IMG/VR virus record: IMGVR_UViG_3300031566_000026
Coordinates: 1 to 63,365 of that record
Source: a virus
Strand: one strand, 5' to 3'
DNA: 63,365 nucleotides
Part shown: positions 16,117 to 26,296 of the stretch, in pieces
How the letters are laid out: every line of letters starts with the position of its first letter
Numbering within the stretch: the first letter of the stretch is position 1
Translations under genes and position numbers: made by a program
The notes under the pieces: model-generated
Told to the model about the DNA's origin: nothing
What the model saw: only the letters and a program-made list of their open reading frames with translations
Databases searched by the model: none

Positions 16117-16862
16117 ACGACCCTCCATCCTTTGTGGTGTGGACGTTTTCCATTCACCACGAGATTCATCGCCGATGGAATGAGGTCATGTTTACCGCAG
16201 AACGATGAGAGCGAAATATCCACACTGTGTCTGATACCATTCGGATCTATGAGCATCGGAAATGGTTTCCCTTTCCGCAATTTTGCCGAATGCGAAGTGC
16301 GATACCGCTCCGTTTGGTGCCCAAGTCTATTATTTAACAATGTGCATTTCCTATGTTCGCCCTCCCATGCCCGATGGCCCCATTCGATCGTCCGCTCCCG
16401 TTCTACCGGATTCATAAAGCGCGCTATCGCCTTCTCGCTGAGCAATCTTTTTGTCTCAGGAGTATGGGTGTTGCCTTTAAAGTTCACTATCCCCCCCGCT
16501 GCGAGGAATGCCTTCCTATACCGCGAGAGTTTTGCTTTTGCTTCTTCGCTCATCGGAGAATATGTACCACCAGCCCGATGATTATAGCCATTCGGCGCTA
16601 TCGTATTCTCAGTCATGATCCGGCGTTCTTCGGCGGCATTGACTTCTGCGGTAGACCCAAACGGTCCTTCAATAACAACAAAGTCAAATGCTTCCTCACC
16701 GTATTTGTTGAATGATCTTTGCAGAGATAAAGAATGATGCCTTCCCCTGCGCAAACTAGAAAGATGCGTGTACCAACGTTGGCGGACATCAGCAGCCTGC
16801 CCGATATACTGCTTGCCATTGATCATGTTGCGAATGCTGTACAGATGCAGCGTGGTCACCAT
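16113..16862 (-). CDS. GIY-YIG homing endonuclease with NUMOD repeats
   Basis: The 249-residue product has an N-terminal GIY-YIG nuclease (LYSIRN...KQYIGQ, then RW...H, and a catalytic Glu near residue 80). Short NUMOD-type DNA-binding motifs follow (SEEAKAKLS; PETKRLLSEKA) and a C-terminal helical module (SSFCGKHDLIPSAMNLVV). Such enzymes cut DNA lacking their own gene and spread by repair. The gene is clearly more AT-rich than its neighbours, a sign of recent transfer. It is inserted between tail genes and overlaps the next gene by ATGA. The start follows GGAGG closely, with only 2 nt spacing. Confidence 0.85.
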   Translation of the reverse strand: MVTTLHLYSIRNMINGKQYIGQAADVRQRWYTHLSSLRRGRHHSLSLQRSFNKYGEEAFDFVVIEGPFGSTAEVNAAEERRIMTENTIAPNGYNHRAGGTYSPMSEEAKAKLSRYRKAFLAAGGIVNFKGNTHTPETKRLLSEKAIARFMNPVERERTIEWGHRAWEGEHRKCTLLNNRLGHQTERYRTSHSAKLRKGKPFPMLIDPNGIRHSVDISLSSFCGKHDLIPSAMNLVVNGKRPHHKGWRVV

Positions 16863-16957
16863 GGCCTCCACGGGCAGGATTCCCCATCGATCCCGGAGAC
16901 GCAGGTCGGCGGGTTGTAGAAGAACTCGCAGAGCCACATCAACAGTACGGCAAACAT
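16856..16957 (-). CDS. Possible 33-residue peptide before the GIY-YIG gene
   Basis: A short ORF has GGAG 6-7 nt before its ATG and ends 6 nt inside the endonuclease start region. The product has a hydrophobic N-terminus (FAVLLMWLCEFF) and two further Cys. It may be the truncated remnant of a gene interrupted by the endonuclease insertion, or a true membrane peptide. Confidence 0.4.
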   Translation of the reverse strand: MFAVLLMWLCEFFYNPPTCVSGIDGESCPWRPW

Positions 16958-16969
16958 CCGCTTCTCCGC

Positions 16970-17119
16970 CTAGTTGTTCTGGGGGGGCTGTTCGTCACCG
17001 CCGCCGCCACCACCGCCTCGGATGGAGGTGAACGGCTTCCGCCGCAGCGACTTGACGAGGACCCACCCGCAGGAGATCAACACGACCACGGCGACCAGAA
17101 TGCCAATCCACTTGCTCAT
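16970..17119 (-). CDS. Small membrane protein with poly-Gly tail
   Basis: This 49-residue product starts after a strong AGGAGG site. One transmembrane helix (about residues 4-24, with Cys) is followed by a basic segment, seven Gly and a polar end. No known family. It sits between the collagen-like tail protein and the endonuclease insertion. Confidence 0.6.
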   Translation of the reverse strand: MSKWIGILVAVVVLISCGWVLVKSLRRKPFTSIRGGGGGGGDEQPPQNN

Positions 17120-17130
17120 AACGCCTCCTC

Positions 17131-19797
17131 TTACCAGGAACCTGGATACCACACGATTGCACCACTCATGAACGCCAGCACGTCTCCATCATTGGGGCTG
17201 TTCTCGGGAGTGATGGAACCCGCCGGACCCGTCGCCCCCGTCGCCCCCTGATCTCCGCCGTCACCTGTACTTCCTGTTACGCCGGTGATTCCTGTTACGC
17301 CAGTGACCCCGAGACCTCCAGTCTCGCCAATCGGTCCCGAGATCCCCGTCGCTCCGGTCACACCTGCGCCCCCCTGCGATCCCTCGACACCGGTAGCACC
17401 TGTTGGCCCTGTTACACCTGTCACTCCAGTAACGCCGACAGGACCCGCCTCGCCAGTTTCTCCAATCGCACCTGAGATGCCCGTTGCCCCAGTCACTCCC
17501 TGGCCACCGGCTGCACCTGCCTCACCTGTGGCACCAGTCACTCCAGTCACCCCTGTAACACCCGTGACGCCCGGTGTGCCCGTCTCTCCGATCGGCCCTG
17601 AAATGCCGGTAGCGCCAGTAACCCCTGCATTTCCTTGAGAACCTTCAACCCCTGTCGCGCCAGTAGGGCCAGTGACGCCCGCAGAACCCGTCACGCCTGT
17701 GGGACCGGTCACCCCGGTCGCACCCGGGTTCCCGGTCTCTCCAATCGGCCCGGAGATGCCCGTCGCTCCGGTTACGCCTGCACCACCCTGAGAGCCCTCT
17801 ACCCCCGTGGCTCCCGTGGGGCCCGTAACGCCCACCCCCGTTACACCCGTTACACCCGTGGGACCAGGGACGGTACTAGTCTCCCCAATGGGACCTGAAA
17901 TGCCCGTGGCTCCTGTTACGCCCGCATTCCCTTGCGAGCCTTCTACCCCCGTCGCCCCTGTAGGCCCTGTGATACCAGTTGGACCCGTCACTCCTGTTGG
18001 GCCCGTCACACCCGTCACACCCGGGTTCCCCGTCTCCCCGATGGGGCCCGAAATACCGGTAGCTCCGGTTGCGCCTGCATTCCCCTGTGACCCTTCAACA
18101 CCAGTGGCACCCGTGGGACCCGTCGCGCCCACCCCTCCATCCGCGATCAGGTCCCACTCAGCAGGATAATCCGGGGGAAAGTGGTTTGTATTCTCCGCGG
18201 TGCAGTAGAAGCTGGCGAAGCTCAGGTCAATCCGCTGTACGGCCACCCCGTCATTCGGGACGTACGTCACAATAGCCGACCAGTCCCCCTTCCAACTCAC
18301 CCCCACCGCGCCGGTTGGTCCCACCGCGCCGGTTGGTCCCACCGCGCCGGTTGGTCCGGTTATGCCTGTAATGCCCGTGATACCCGTGACGCCGGTCACC
18401 CCCGTCACACCGCTAACTCCCGTGATCCCGGTGATCCCCGTCGGTCCAGTTATGCCCGTCGGCCCCGTAGCGCCCGTAGGCCCAACAACACCCGTGGGAC
18501 CCGTCACCCCCGTGATCCCTGTCGGCCCGGTAATGCCTGTGATTCCCGTGATCCCCGTGATTCCGGTAATGCCAGTGATTCCAGTGACGCCCGTCACGCC
18601 GTCCAGCACGTAGGTGCTCTGGATCGTGTAGTTCCGCGCGTACTGCACGATGGTCCGGTAGCTGGGCAGTCCGTACCCGTCGTCGCGCGTCAGCGGGATG
18701 CGCTTCAAGGGCTGGCGCAGATCGTACTCCGTGATCGTGGCCACCGACGCCACCGCCGGAGCCCCGAGCTGCTTCAGCCGGAACACGCCCAGCCGGTCAG
18801 CGCCCCACCAGCACCACCCGCTGTTCACGATCGCATCGAGCACCTCCATGTACGAGACCTCTTCGTCAAGCCAGATCCCGCATTCGTACGGAGCCGCGAT
18901 GTCCAGCGCCGTCACGTCCGCCGCCGACCACGCGCCTGCGCCGAATCCTGCCCGCGTGAACAGCACGACGGAGAGCTGGGCGATGGTGCGGTTCGCCACC
19001 GCAGCACCCTGCGCCGCGTCGCACGTGATGATGCCCACGGGCGAGGAGCCGATGCGGAAGTACCCGCCCGCCAGATAGACCTTATAGCAGCCCGCAGAGG
19101 GGGCCTGAAGGTCGTCGAGCAGGTCGGCCTCCGTAGCGTACGCCGCCTCGGGCGTCAGCGCCTCGGCGCGGTCGTAGACCCCGGAGATGGCTGCCAGCGC
19201 CTCGGCCGACACCTGATAGATCAGTTTCGCCGTGTTCACGATGGGCGGCGCGATGTTCGTCACTAGCCCGAACAGCAGCGGCTTCGGCTTGCCCTTCAGG
19301 TCGCCTTCGACGCCCTCCAGCCCATCAGGCAGTACGTTGTCGCCCGCGTACTTCGTGCCCTGGACCGGCTTATCCAGCTTGAACTGTTCATCCCTCAGCC
19401 GGATCACCACCCTGTCCAAGTCCACGTCGGGCTGCTCCATCGACCCGATGAACACGACGGTGAAGTCCGTCGGGTAGACGGTCGCCGCCGTGATCGCAGC
19501 GATCTGCCGCACGATGATGCTGCGCCCCGAGAACCCGTAGGCTAGCATGTAGTCGAGCGCCCCATCTTCGTTCTTCAGCACGAGATCGCCAACCCCGGCG
19601 ACGCTGTGCCCACCGAATGTCACCCCAGCCTTCAGCACATTGCGCTGCACGTCGAGCGCCTGCGACAGCCGGTCGTCAATGAACGTGCTGATCGGCGTGT
19701 CCGTGGGCCGCGTCTTGAACGGGTGCGTGCTGAAGTACAGCGCCACCTCCGCTGCCGTGCCAGGGTTGTACGGGGTCATCTCAGCGACGTAGATCAT
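17131..19797 (-). CDS. Tail-tip protein with collagen-like fibre
   Basis: The product has 888 residues. Residues 1-398 form a globular structural domain of the kind found at the end of siphovirus tails. Gly-X-Thr/Val triplets ([10 protein letters not shown] type) follow at about 399-498 and 557-866. A 55-residue insert (about 499-556) resembles a CBM5/12-like carbohydrate-binding fold (W...Y..ND.V...FYC...P...W.L). The collagen part should form a trimeric rod. Its ATG overlaps the tape measure stop. Repeat length probably varies between isolates. Confidence 0.78.
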   Translation of the reverse strand: MIYVAEMTPYNPGTAAEVALYFSTHPFKTRPTDTPISTFIDDRLSQALDVQRNVLKAGVTFGGHSVAGVGDLVLKNEDGALDYMLAYGFSGRSIIVRQIAAITAATVYPTDFTVVFIGSMEQPDVDLDRVVIRLRDEQFKLDKPVQGTKYAGDNVLPDGLEGVEGDLKGKPKPLLFGLVTNIAPPIVNTAKLIYQVSAEALAAISGVYDRAEALTPEAAYATEADLLDDLQAPSAGCYKVYLAGGYFRIGSSPVGIITCDAAQGAAVANRTIAQLSVVLFTRAGFGAGAWSAADVTALDIAAPYECGIWLDEEVSYMEVLDAIVNSGWCWWGADRLGVFRLKQLGAPAVASVATITEYDLRQPLKRIPLTRDDGYGLPSYRTIVQYARNYTIQSTYVLDGVTGVTGITGITGITGITGITGITGPTGITGVTGPTGVVGPTGATGPTGITGPTGITGITGVSGVTGVTGVTGITGITGITGPTGAVGPTGAVGPTGAVGVSWKGDWSAIVTYVPNDGVAVQRIDLSFASFYCTAENTNHFPPDYPAEWDLIADGGVGATGPTGATGVEGSQGNAGATGATGISGPIGETGNPGVTGVTGPTGVTGPTGITGPTGATGVEGSQGNAGVTGATGISGPIGETSTVPGPTGVTGVTGVGVTGPTGATGVEGSQGGAGVTGATGISGPIGETGNPGATGVTGPTGVTGSAGVTGPTGATGVEGSQGNAGVTGATGISGPIGETGTPGVTGVTGVTGVTGATGEAGAAGGQGVTGATGISGAIGETGEAGPVGVTGVTGVTGPTGATGVEGSQGGAGVTGATGISGPIGETGGLGVTGVTGITGVTGSTGDGGDQGATGATGPAGSITPENSPNDGDVLAFMSGAIVWYPGSW
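17222..18122 (-). repeat. Tandem repeats encoding collagen-like segments
   Basis: The DNA is an array of 9-bp Gly-X-Thr coding units grouped into longer units of about 45 codons that repeat [20 protein letters not shown] and VTGVTGPTG. Third positions vary among copies, so the repeat is maintained at protein level. It is coding, with no spacers, and is not a CRISPR array. Confidence 0.9.
18315..18600 (-). repeat. Second block of collagen-coding 9-bp repeats
   Basis: These Gly-Ile-Thr/Gly-Pro-Thr repeats lie on the N-terminal side of the carbohydrate-binding-like insert. They include three near-identical 18-bp units encoding GPTGAV at 18308-18358. Confidence 0.85.
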
Positions 19798-22700
19798 TCT
19801 GCGAGCCCCCGCTTCACGGTCGTGCCCACACCAGATACCGCGGTCTCCACTGCCCCCAGACGCTCAATAACCGAGTTGAACCCGGCCTGGAGTACGCGCA
19901 CGCTGGTCCGTACCTCACTAGCCACCGTATCCACGCCAAAGTTGATGTTCCCCAGCCACGTGTTTGTCGTTTGCTGCGCCGTATATTGCGCCGTAAGTAT
20001 GGGAAGTGTCGCATTGAACTCATCGGCCCAGGCAGCCAACTGGTCATCGCGGAACTTGTTGATGGCATCGATCTGCAACTGCGCAAGTTCAAGAGCCAGT
20101 TCCCGATCCTTGGTCAGTTGGTCAATCTGCTCCTGCTTGAACGTCTCCAGCCGCTCGACTTCCTCCTTGGCGATCTCCCACGCGGCATCGTAGACGGCCT
20201 GTGCATCCTTCGTGGCCTGGGCCGCAGCGGCGTTCAATGCCTCGATCTGCGCTGCGGCGCTGATGGCTACCTGCTCGCGGGCGGAAACCAACTCGTCGAT
20301 CTGGGTGCGCAGCGATGCGGTATGTGTCTGAAGTTCGACAAGTACGCTTTCCTCCGCGCCCAACTTACCGGCGAACTGTTCACGTACCGCCGCTACGATC
20401 TGCTGCACCCGGGCGAAGTCCGTTGCATAGCCCAGGTTTGAGGCATTCACGGCGCGCGATGCAGTCAGCAGATTGCGCGCCGCCTCAGGCAGTCCTGCCC
20501 CCGCCTCCACGTTACCACCCATCGCCGCTGCCGCCATGTCCTCGAACTGGCGGCGCGCCTCGGCAAGTTGCTGGATAGGGGACAGCGGGCTGTATTCGCT
20601 CAGCACTATCGCGTTGGCGAACTCATCCAGTGCCTCCACGACGCGACGCGTCTCTTCGACCAACTGCTGCTGTGCATGAAGTTGGTCCTCGGCCACGCGC
20701 AACTGATCCTGTGCCACCCGGATCTGCGTATCGTAGGCGGCCTGCTGGGCTGCCGCGCCCGCCTGGATCGCGGATGTCTGAGCCGCCAGAGCCTGCCCAC
20801 GCACCAGTGCGTCGCGCTCCAGTCCCTGCACCACGTCGAGGAACCCGAGCATGATGGGGTTGTCCCGGAACTGCGCGCGTTCGGCCTGATGCTGCCAACC
20901 CATCTCTAGGATGTCGGCCTCACCGCCGCGCCCCGTAACCCTCAACCCCCGGGCCATCACGCTCCGGGCGAAGTCGCGCGCGGCGATCTCACGCTCGATG
21001 GCCGCGATCTGCTCGTCGATGGCCTTCACCTGAGCTGCGGTCGCTTCCTCAATCGCCTTGATCTGATTGTTCGTCGCTACGTCAAGCTCGAACACCCGCC
21101 GCTCGAAGTCCTGTACGGCCAGCATGAGGTCCTGGGTAGCCTGCGGTAGATCCTCCATGCCGATGCGCTCACGCCGTTGCGTGAACGCCAGCGAAGCACG
21201 TGCAGCTGCATCGCTCTGACCCGTGGCCGCGAACCCGCGTACTATCAGGTCCTCCACAATCACGCGCCGAGACTCGGCCAACGCATCGTCAAATGCCTTC
21301 AGCGCGGCGATCGTCTCATCGTTGATGACGCCCGTGAACTCAGTAAGTTGTGCGGTCGTGATAAATCCGGCCTCTGCCAACTTCGTAAGTTCCGCGATCT
21401 CCTTCGCCGCCGCCGCCTCCCGGCGAATACGCATGGCCTCCCTATCGTCACCTCGCAGCGTAGCAGCGCGGGCGGCGAAGTCGGGCACGACCTGTTCCTG
21501 AATATACTTCCGCGCTTCCTCTATCACGTCCCCGAGAACTTTGTACAGCTTTTCCCACTCCTCCGCCGACAGTTTCCAGATGTTCTCGATCTCCATCCCA
21601 TACCGCTTCGCGACTTCTATGATCGTCGCGACACTCGGCCCGCCCGTCAGGTCCGCAGGCTGCTGACCGGTCATGAATCCGGCCATCTGCCACACGGCAC
21701 GAGCGTCCTGCACCTGGGCTACCGACATCCCAGCCAGTTGTCGGCCGTAGTCGTCAAGTGACTTCGCGACGCGGTCGAGGGCCTGCGTATTCGCCTCCTG
21801 GGCACGGCGCAGCTCTTCGGCCTGTCTTCCTGCGTCGTCGTCCCCACCGAATAGCTCCCCCAAAAGGGCGTTGACGCTCATCCCTATAATCCCGGGTAGT
21901 GCACCTCCCGTTCCTGCGCCGACGAAGTCCATCGCGTCAAACGCCTCGCCCGCTTTGTCGGCTGCGAGCTTCGCGGCCCGCCCCATCACGAAGAACTGCG
22001 CCACTACCTGGCCGATATCGCCGGCCAGGCCACCCAACTGCTGGCCCATTGCCTCAAGGGCCATGCCGACGACGTCAAACTGTCCCGTCGCCTTGTCACT
22101 GAAGTCCTCTATTTCGAAGTTGATCCGCGCGATCACCTCAGCCACCTGCCTTGCCCGTTCCGCAGCCTCGGGCATGCCGGCGGCCATAGCCTGGGCGGCG
22201 GCGGCAACGCCCGCCTCCGTAATGGCCAGCTCACGTACTGCCTTCGCCCCTTCTTGCGTGGCGACTAGCAGCGCCTTACGCGCCTCCAGCTCCTTGTCGA
22301 GCGAGATCAGCGTGCCGGCCGCTCCGCTTATCCCCTCCATGGTGGTCTCGAGCGGCTTGATCAGCTCGCCCATCTTGCGCTTCTGCTCTTCCAGGTCCAC
22401 GAGCGCGCGCTTCTGGGCGTAGATCGCCGCCGTCATGCCCTGCAGCGCCTTCGCCTGCGCTGCCGACACCCCCTCGGCTGCCTTGGCCAGCGCCTCCTTC
22501 TCCTCGTACCGAAGGTTCAGCAGCGCCATCTCGTGCTCTGTCGAGCCGAACGCCTTGACCAGCGCCGTCTGCTTCTCAAGCTCTAGGCCAAGCTCCTTCT
22601 GTGCCTCCTTGGCTGCCTCCGCCTGGGCGGCAGCCGCCGCAGCGGCCTTCTCCTGGGCGTCGATCCGCTCCCAATACGCCTTGTTCGCCGCATCGAAGGC

Positions 22701-23798
22701 AGCGGTCTCCGCCTCTGTCATGCCGGCGGTCTTGAGCACCTTCGCCAGATACTTGTCCAGCGCCGCGTTGGCCGCCACGGCAGCCAGCACCAAGATCGTG
22801 ATCCAGCCGCCCAGCGCAGCCCACGCCCCCTTGGCCGCTACCGTGAGCGCCTCCAGGGAGAACGTGGTAGTCCCCGCCGCTGCCGCCGTCGCCTTGAGCG
22901 CCAGGTTATACCGCACCAGTGCTGCCGTGCCCATGGACACGCCCTTGCCCACCATGACGGCCATCAGGGCTGCAATGGCAAAGCTGATTTCCTTGGCCCA
23001 GAACCCCACGAGCTTCAGTACCTCGGCGTACGCGAACACCGCCTTGGTGTACGCCGGCTGGAACGCCTCTGAGACCTTGACCTTCGCGTCCTCCAAATAC
23101 CGCTTCGTGCTCTGGATCTGCTTGCCGGCCGTCTCCATCGCGGCCTCGTACGATCCGGCGATGCGCCCGCCAGCCTCCATCACCGCGTTCACCCGCGCCT
23201 GCGTCTTCTCCTGCTCCGTCAGTGCGTCGGCGTTCTTGTTCAGCGTCTTGGCTGCCTTGGCGTAGGCGCTCTCGAAGTTCACCATGATGCCGATGGTGCG
23301 CAGGATCCGTGTGTTCGCCGTCTGTACGCCGTACACCAGGTTGGCGAACGCCTCCGAGCTGTTCATGTTGCCGATCACGGCGGCGTCCTGCGCCACGCGC
23401 GCCAACTTAGTGGCGTTGCTCAGTTCCATCTCGGCCTGCACCATGCGGGCGATGTTGCTCCGGGCCTCGATCATGCTGATGCCGGTCTTGCGCAGGTCGC
23501 TCTCCAGGGCGCGCATCTCCGTGGCGCTCTTGTTCACGTTCCGCCCCAGCCGGTCCACTACCACGCCGAGCGTCTCGTACCGGGCGCCGAGCGTCAGCAC
23601 TTCCTTCGCCATCTGCACCGCCTTGTACGCCCCAAATGCCAACCCCAGCGTGGCGGCCGTCTTCGTCAGCGTGGCCATCGCACTATCGGTACGCTTGGAG
23701 GCCCCCTCGACACCCGTGAGAGCTTGCTCCGCTGCACGCCCCTGCGTCACCACCTTCGTGGCGTCGAGGTCCATCCCGATGGTGACGATGTCGGCCAT
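19794..23798 (-). CDS. Tail tape measure protein
   Basis: The 1334-residue product is long, Ala/Glu/Lys-rich and mostly helical. It has an N-terminal domain typical of tape measures ([15 protein letters not shown]) and hydrophobic segments at about 55-65 and 275-345 and near 620-650. It sets tail length and probably passes into the host envelope at DNA entry. It lies directly after the overlapping chaperone genes, the standard siphovirus order. A rough length near 0.15 nm per residue would give a tail of about 200 nm, an inference. No lysozyme or peptidase motif is visible. Confidence 0.9.
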   Translation of the reverse strand: MADIVTIGMDLDATKVVTQGRAAEQALTGVEGASKRTDSAMATLTKTAATLGLAFGAYKAVQMAKEVLTLGARYETLGVVVDRLGRNVNKSATEMRALESDLRKTGISMIEARSNIARMVQAEMELSNATKLARVAQDAAVIGNMNSSEAFANLVYGVQTANTRILRTIGIMVNFESAYAKAAKTLNKNADALTEQEKTQARVNAVMEAGGRIAGSYEAAMETAGKQIQSTKRYLEDAKVKVSEAFQPAYTKAVFAYAEVLKLVGFWAKEISFAIAALMAVMVGKGVSMGTAALVRYNLALKATAAAAGTTTFSLEALTVAAKGAWAALGGWITILVLAAVAANAALDKYLAKVLKTAGMTEAETAAFDAANKAYWERIDAQEKAAAAAAAQAEAAKEAQKELGLELEKQTALVKAFGSTEHEMALLNLRYEEKEALAKAAEGVSAAQAKALQGMTAAIYAQKRALVDLEEQKRKMGELIKPLETTMEGISGAAGTLISLDKELEARKALLVATQEGAKAVRELAITEAGVAAAAQAMAAGMPEAAERARQVAEVIARINFEIEDFSDKATGQFDVVGMALEAMGQQLGGLAGDIGQVVAQFFVMGRAAKLAADKAGEAFDAMDFVGAGTGGALPGIIGMSVNALLGELFGGDDDAGRQAEELRRAQEANTQALDRVAKSLDDYGRQLAGMSVAQVQDARAVWQMAGFMTGQQPADLTGGPSVATIIEVAKRYGMEIENIWKLSAEEWEKLYKVLGDVIEEARKYIQEQVVPDFAARAATLRGDDREAMRIRREAAAAKEIAELTKLAEAGFITTAQLTEFTGVINDETIAALKAFDDALAESRRVIVEDLIVRGFAATGQSDAAARASLAFTQRRERIGMEDLPQATQDLMLAVQDFERRVFELDVATNNQIKAIEEATAAQVKAIDEQIAAIEREIAARDFARSVMARGLRVTGRGGEADILEMGWQHQAERAQFRDNPIMLGFLDVVQGLERDALVRGQALAAQTSAIQAGAAAQQAAYDTQIRVAQDQLRVAEDQLHAQQQLVEETRRVVEALDEFANAIVLSEYSPLSPIQQLAEARRQFEDMAAAAMGGNVEAGAGLPEAARNLLTASRAVNASNLGYATDFARVQQIVAAVREQFAGKLGAEESVLVELQTHTASLRTQIDELVSAREQVAISAAAQIEALNAAAAQATKDAQAVYDAAWEIAKEEVERLETFKQEQIDQLTKDRELALELAQLQIDAINKFRDDQLAAWADEFNATLPILTAQYTAQQTTNTWLGNINFGVDTVASEVRTSVRVLQAGFNSVIERLGAVETAVSGVGTTVKRGLAE

Positions 23799-23801
23799 GG
23801 C

Positions 23802-24233
23802 TCAGTTCTCGTCCTTGACGAAGACGGGCACCACCCCAGGCTTCCGCTTCGGCCACTCGCGCTGTGGCGGGGGCTCCGCATCCGCCGCCGTCGCCTCTGT
23901 CTTCTTCTTCTCCACGCTGCTCGCTGACAGTGCCGTGTCGATGGCCAGCAAGGCCGCTACCTCACTCGGCGTGAGCCGCACGTTTCGCAGTACGGCCCAC
24001 GCCGCGATGGCCTCGTACGTCAGCGGCGCCAGCCCGCTCATGCCGATCCCGCTGCGCCCGTGAAGCTCCAGCGCCCACCGCCACAGGTACTCCACGCAGT
24101 CGGGATACTCCGGAGGGGTCAAGCGGGCGATGGCTGCCTCGTTCCCGCCGCGGGCCGACGCCTCCCAGTGGTCGCGCTGGGGCGTACCGTCAGGCGCCGC
24201 CCGGTTCAGCTCGGCCACGTGGGAGGCGAGCAT
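23802..24233 (-). CDS. Tail assembly chaperone, second frame (GT-like)
   Basis: This 143-residue frame begins at an ATG 2 nt after the upstream stop, but it stays open upstream through the T5 run at 24259-24263 in the -1 frame. That makes it a likely C-terminal extension of the first chaperone by programmed frameshift, as lambda G/GT. The C-terminal third is acidic/basic and Pro-rich. Independent translation from 24233 is also possible. Confidence 0.7.
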   Translation of the reverse strand: MLASHVAELNRAAPDGTPQRDHWEASARGGNEAAIARLTPPEYPDCVEYLWRWALELHGRSGIGMSGLAPLTYEAIAAWAVLRNVRLTPSEVAALLAIDTALSASSVEKKKTEATAADAEPPPQREWPKRKPGVVPVFVKDEN

Positions 24234-24235
24234 GA

Positions 24236-24646
24236 TCAGGTCTCCGACCGCGGCTTGGAAAAATCCGCGTGCCCCGAGACGGCCGCCTCCACCTGGCTCA
24301 GGATGTGCGGCGCGCGCAGCAGCTTGCGCACATTCTCCGGCGTGCACTCAGCCAGCGTCTCGCCGATCGTCCAGCCGGACCACCGCGTCACCGCGGCGGA
24401 TGCCCGGAAGATCCGGTTGTAGAGGATGTCGGCCGGCTGCAACCGCTGCGAGCGCTGGTGCAGCATGCGCCGCTGCGTGGCCGTGTCCGCGTCCATCACC
24501 CGCTTCGACTCCTCGCCCACGACCGTGATGGTGCAGGGCGTCTTGCCGTCCGGCGCCAGGTACGGCTCGCCGTTCTTCTGGTAGATCGGGACGTCGACCT
24601 CCTGCTCGTCGAGCGCGATCACCGCTTCCATCTTCCCGATGTCCAT
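24236..24646 (-). CDS. Tail assembly chaperone, first frame (G-like)
   Basis: The 136-residue product lies between the tail tube and tape measure genes, the usual chaperone slot. The start at 24646 has GGAG 8 nt upstream; an earlier ATG at 24661 is less well placed. Near the 3' end, codons GAT TTT TCC contain a five-T run from which a -1 shift would enter the overlapping frame. The chaperone would bind the tape measure during tail assembly. Confidence 0.7.
   Translation of the reverse strand: MDIGKMEAVIALDEQEVDVPIYQKNGEPYLAPDGKTPCTITVVGEESKRVMDADTATQRRMLHQRSQRLQPADILYNRIFRASAAVTRWSGWTIGETLAECTPENVRKLLRAPHILSQVEAAVSGHADFSKPRSET
24259..24263 (-). promoter_or_regulatory. Candidate -1 ribosomal frameshift site
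   Basis: Five consecutive T on the minus strand (codons GAT TTT TCC) lie 21 nt before the end of the first chaperone frame. A -1 slip of the TTT-decoding tRNA reads TTC CAA next and joins the second frame. It is not a perfect X-XXY-YYZ heptamer, so the exact site is uncertain. Confidence 0.45.
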
Positions 24647-24795
24647 GTGCGTGCTCCTCATGGTTCGGCTCAGCCCCCCGACCCTGGCACGCTCCTGGAC
24701 CGTCCTACTGTCCAGGCAGGGCCGGAGGGACAAAGCCTGTGTTCCGCTACCTCTCACTCAGCGCCCGGAGGGCGTGCGCCCCAGGGGTCCTTCGC

Positions 24796-26277
24796 CTACG
24801 CGCCGCTCGAAACGATCTTGACCGGCGTGGCTTCCAGCGTCGAAGTGGCCACCGAGCTGCCGATCAGCAGCGACCGGGTCTCGATCTGCGCTCCGTCGCC
24901 GCCCAGCGGTGCGTCCACCCCACCGATCTTCACGCGCGGCAGGTACAGGCTCACGCACGGCTTCGGCGCCGTCACAGGCTCTTCGAGCTTGATAGCGATG
25001 GAGAACTCCTCCTCCGCGTCGTAGTCGATCAGGTTCTGGAAGTCGCTGCGCAGGCCAGTGATGCTGCCCGACATGCTCAGGTCGTTATCGAAGATGTCCG
25101 GGCTCGTCAGGTTGCCGATCGTCGGCTCGCCCTTCGCCGCGATCGTGAAGTCCAGGTCCATGCCAGTGAACGTGGTCACCGCCACGCCATCCTTCAGGAT
25201 CACCGAGTCGTCCGCCACCACCGAGATGCCCGTGGTGACACCCGGCAGCGTGAACCACGGCGAGGTGCCGACGAGCAGCAGCGTGCGGTCCATGCCCAGG
25301 AACGTCCACGTGATGGTCGCGTGCGCGCCGGGCTTGAACGAGAACTTCACACCGACCAGTCGGCAGCCGAGGAACAGCTCCGTCAGGTCCATGTCCTCGT
25401 TGTACTGCTCGATCGTGTGAGACACGCGCACGGGCGTGGTGGGCAGGACGAGCTTCTTCAGCCGGCTCAGCGTGCAGGCCACGTCCGCGACCTGGATGGT
25501 CAGCGGGGTACCCACGACGGTCAGCGTGTTCGCCGCCACCGTGGCCACGCGCAGGTTGATGTCGTTGTTCAGCACGTTGCTCATCCCCGCCAGCCGGATG
25601 ATGTCGCCAACGTAGATCACGCCGACGAACGAAGTCGTCCCAACCGAGACGATCGTGTTGGTGGCCGTGATCTCCAGCGACTCGTGGGTCGGCGTGCCCG
25701 CTCCTGCATACGTCAGCACCTTGTTCAGCCGGGTGATCGTGCAGGCGATGTCCGCGCCTTCAACGGTCAGCGGCGTGCCGGCAATCGTGAGCACGTTGGC
25801 CGCCACAGCCGTGATGAGCAACTGAATGCCGTTGTTCGCCTCACTGGTCATGTTCGACAGCACGATCACGTCACCCACGTAGAACACGTCGACGAAGCTG
25901 TCCGTGCCGACCTGCGTCAGCGTGCTTGCGTCGGTCACCTCCAACGACAGGTGCGCAGCGGTGTTGTCGTAGGTCTTCGTGATGTCCGTGGACCAGACCG
26001 TGCGCAGCAGCGCAGCGAGCAGCATGTCGATGGCGCCGCCCACGCTCCACTCCGAGTTGAGCGAGCCGTCCACGGTCTTGAACCCAAGCCGCGGCATGGG
26101 CCGGATCATCGCGTCGTTGCGCTCAGCGCTCTGGATGTTGGCGCGGTTCAGCTTCAGTCCGGGGCTGTCTACCGTCCGCAGCACGCAAGCGCCGAATTCG
26201 GTCGCGGCCACGCCCGGGGTTGCGGCGACCTCGCGCTTGATCGCCACCAGGTAATTAGAACCTGTCTGGAAAGCCAT
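24796..26277 (-). CDS. Major tail tube protein with two inserted beta domains
   Basis: This 493-residue protein has the N- and C-terminal halves of a phage tail tube subunit (MAFQTGSNYLVAIKREVAATPG start; FSIAIKLEEPV near the end). Between them (about 105-275) lie two consecutive beta modules of about 85 residues sharing a FVxVxYVGDxIxLxxM pattern. The inserts probably decorate the outside of the tail. A strong AGGAGGGAG site precedes ATG. The next gene carries a related module. Confidence 0.82.
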   Translation of the reverse strand: MAFQTGSNYLVAIKREVAATPGVAATEFGACVLRTVDSPGLKLNRANIQSAERNDAMIRPMPRLGFKTVDGSLNSEWSVGGAIDMLLAALLRTVWSTDITKTYDNTAAHLSLEVTDASTLTQVGTDSFVDVFYVGDVIVLSNMTSEANNGIQLLITAVAANVLTIAGTPLTVEGADIACTITRLNKVLTYAGAGTPTHESLEITATNTIVSVGTTSFVGVIYVGDIIRLAGMSNVLNNDINLRVATVAANTLTVVGTPLTIQVADVACTLSRLKKLVLPTTPVRVSHTIEQYNEDMDLTELFLGCRLVGVKFSFKPGAHATITWTFLGMDRTLLLVGTSPWFTLPGVTTGISVVADDSVILKDGVAVTTFTGMDLDFTIAAKGEPTIGNLTSPDIFDNDLSMSGSITGLRSDFQNLIDYDAEEEFSIAIKLEEPVTAPKPCVSLYLPRVKIGGVDAPLGGDGAQIETRSLLIGSSVATSTLEATPVKIVSSGA

Positions 26278-26296
26278 GTGAGTCTCCCTCCTGCGT

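Noticed and set aside
17222-18600. Repeat array that might be read as CRISPR
   Set aside because: The repeats are continuous in-frame Gly-X-Thr codons without unique spacers.
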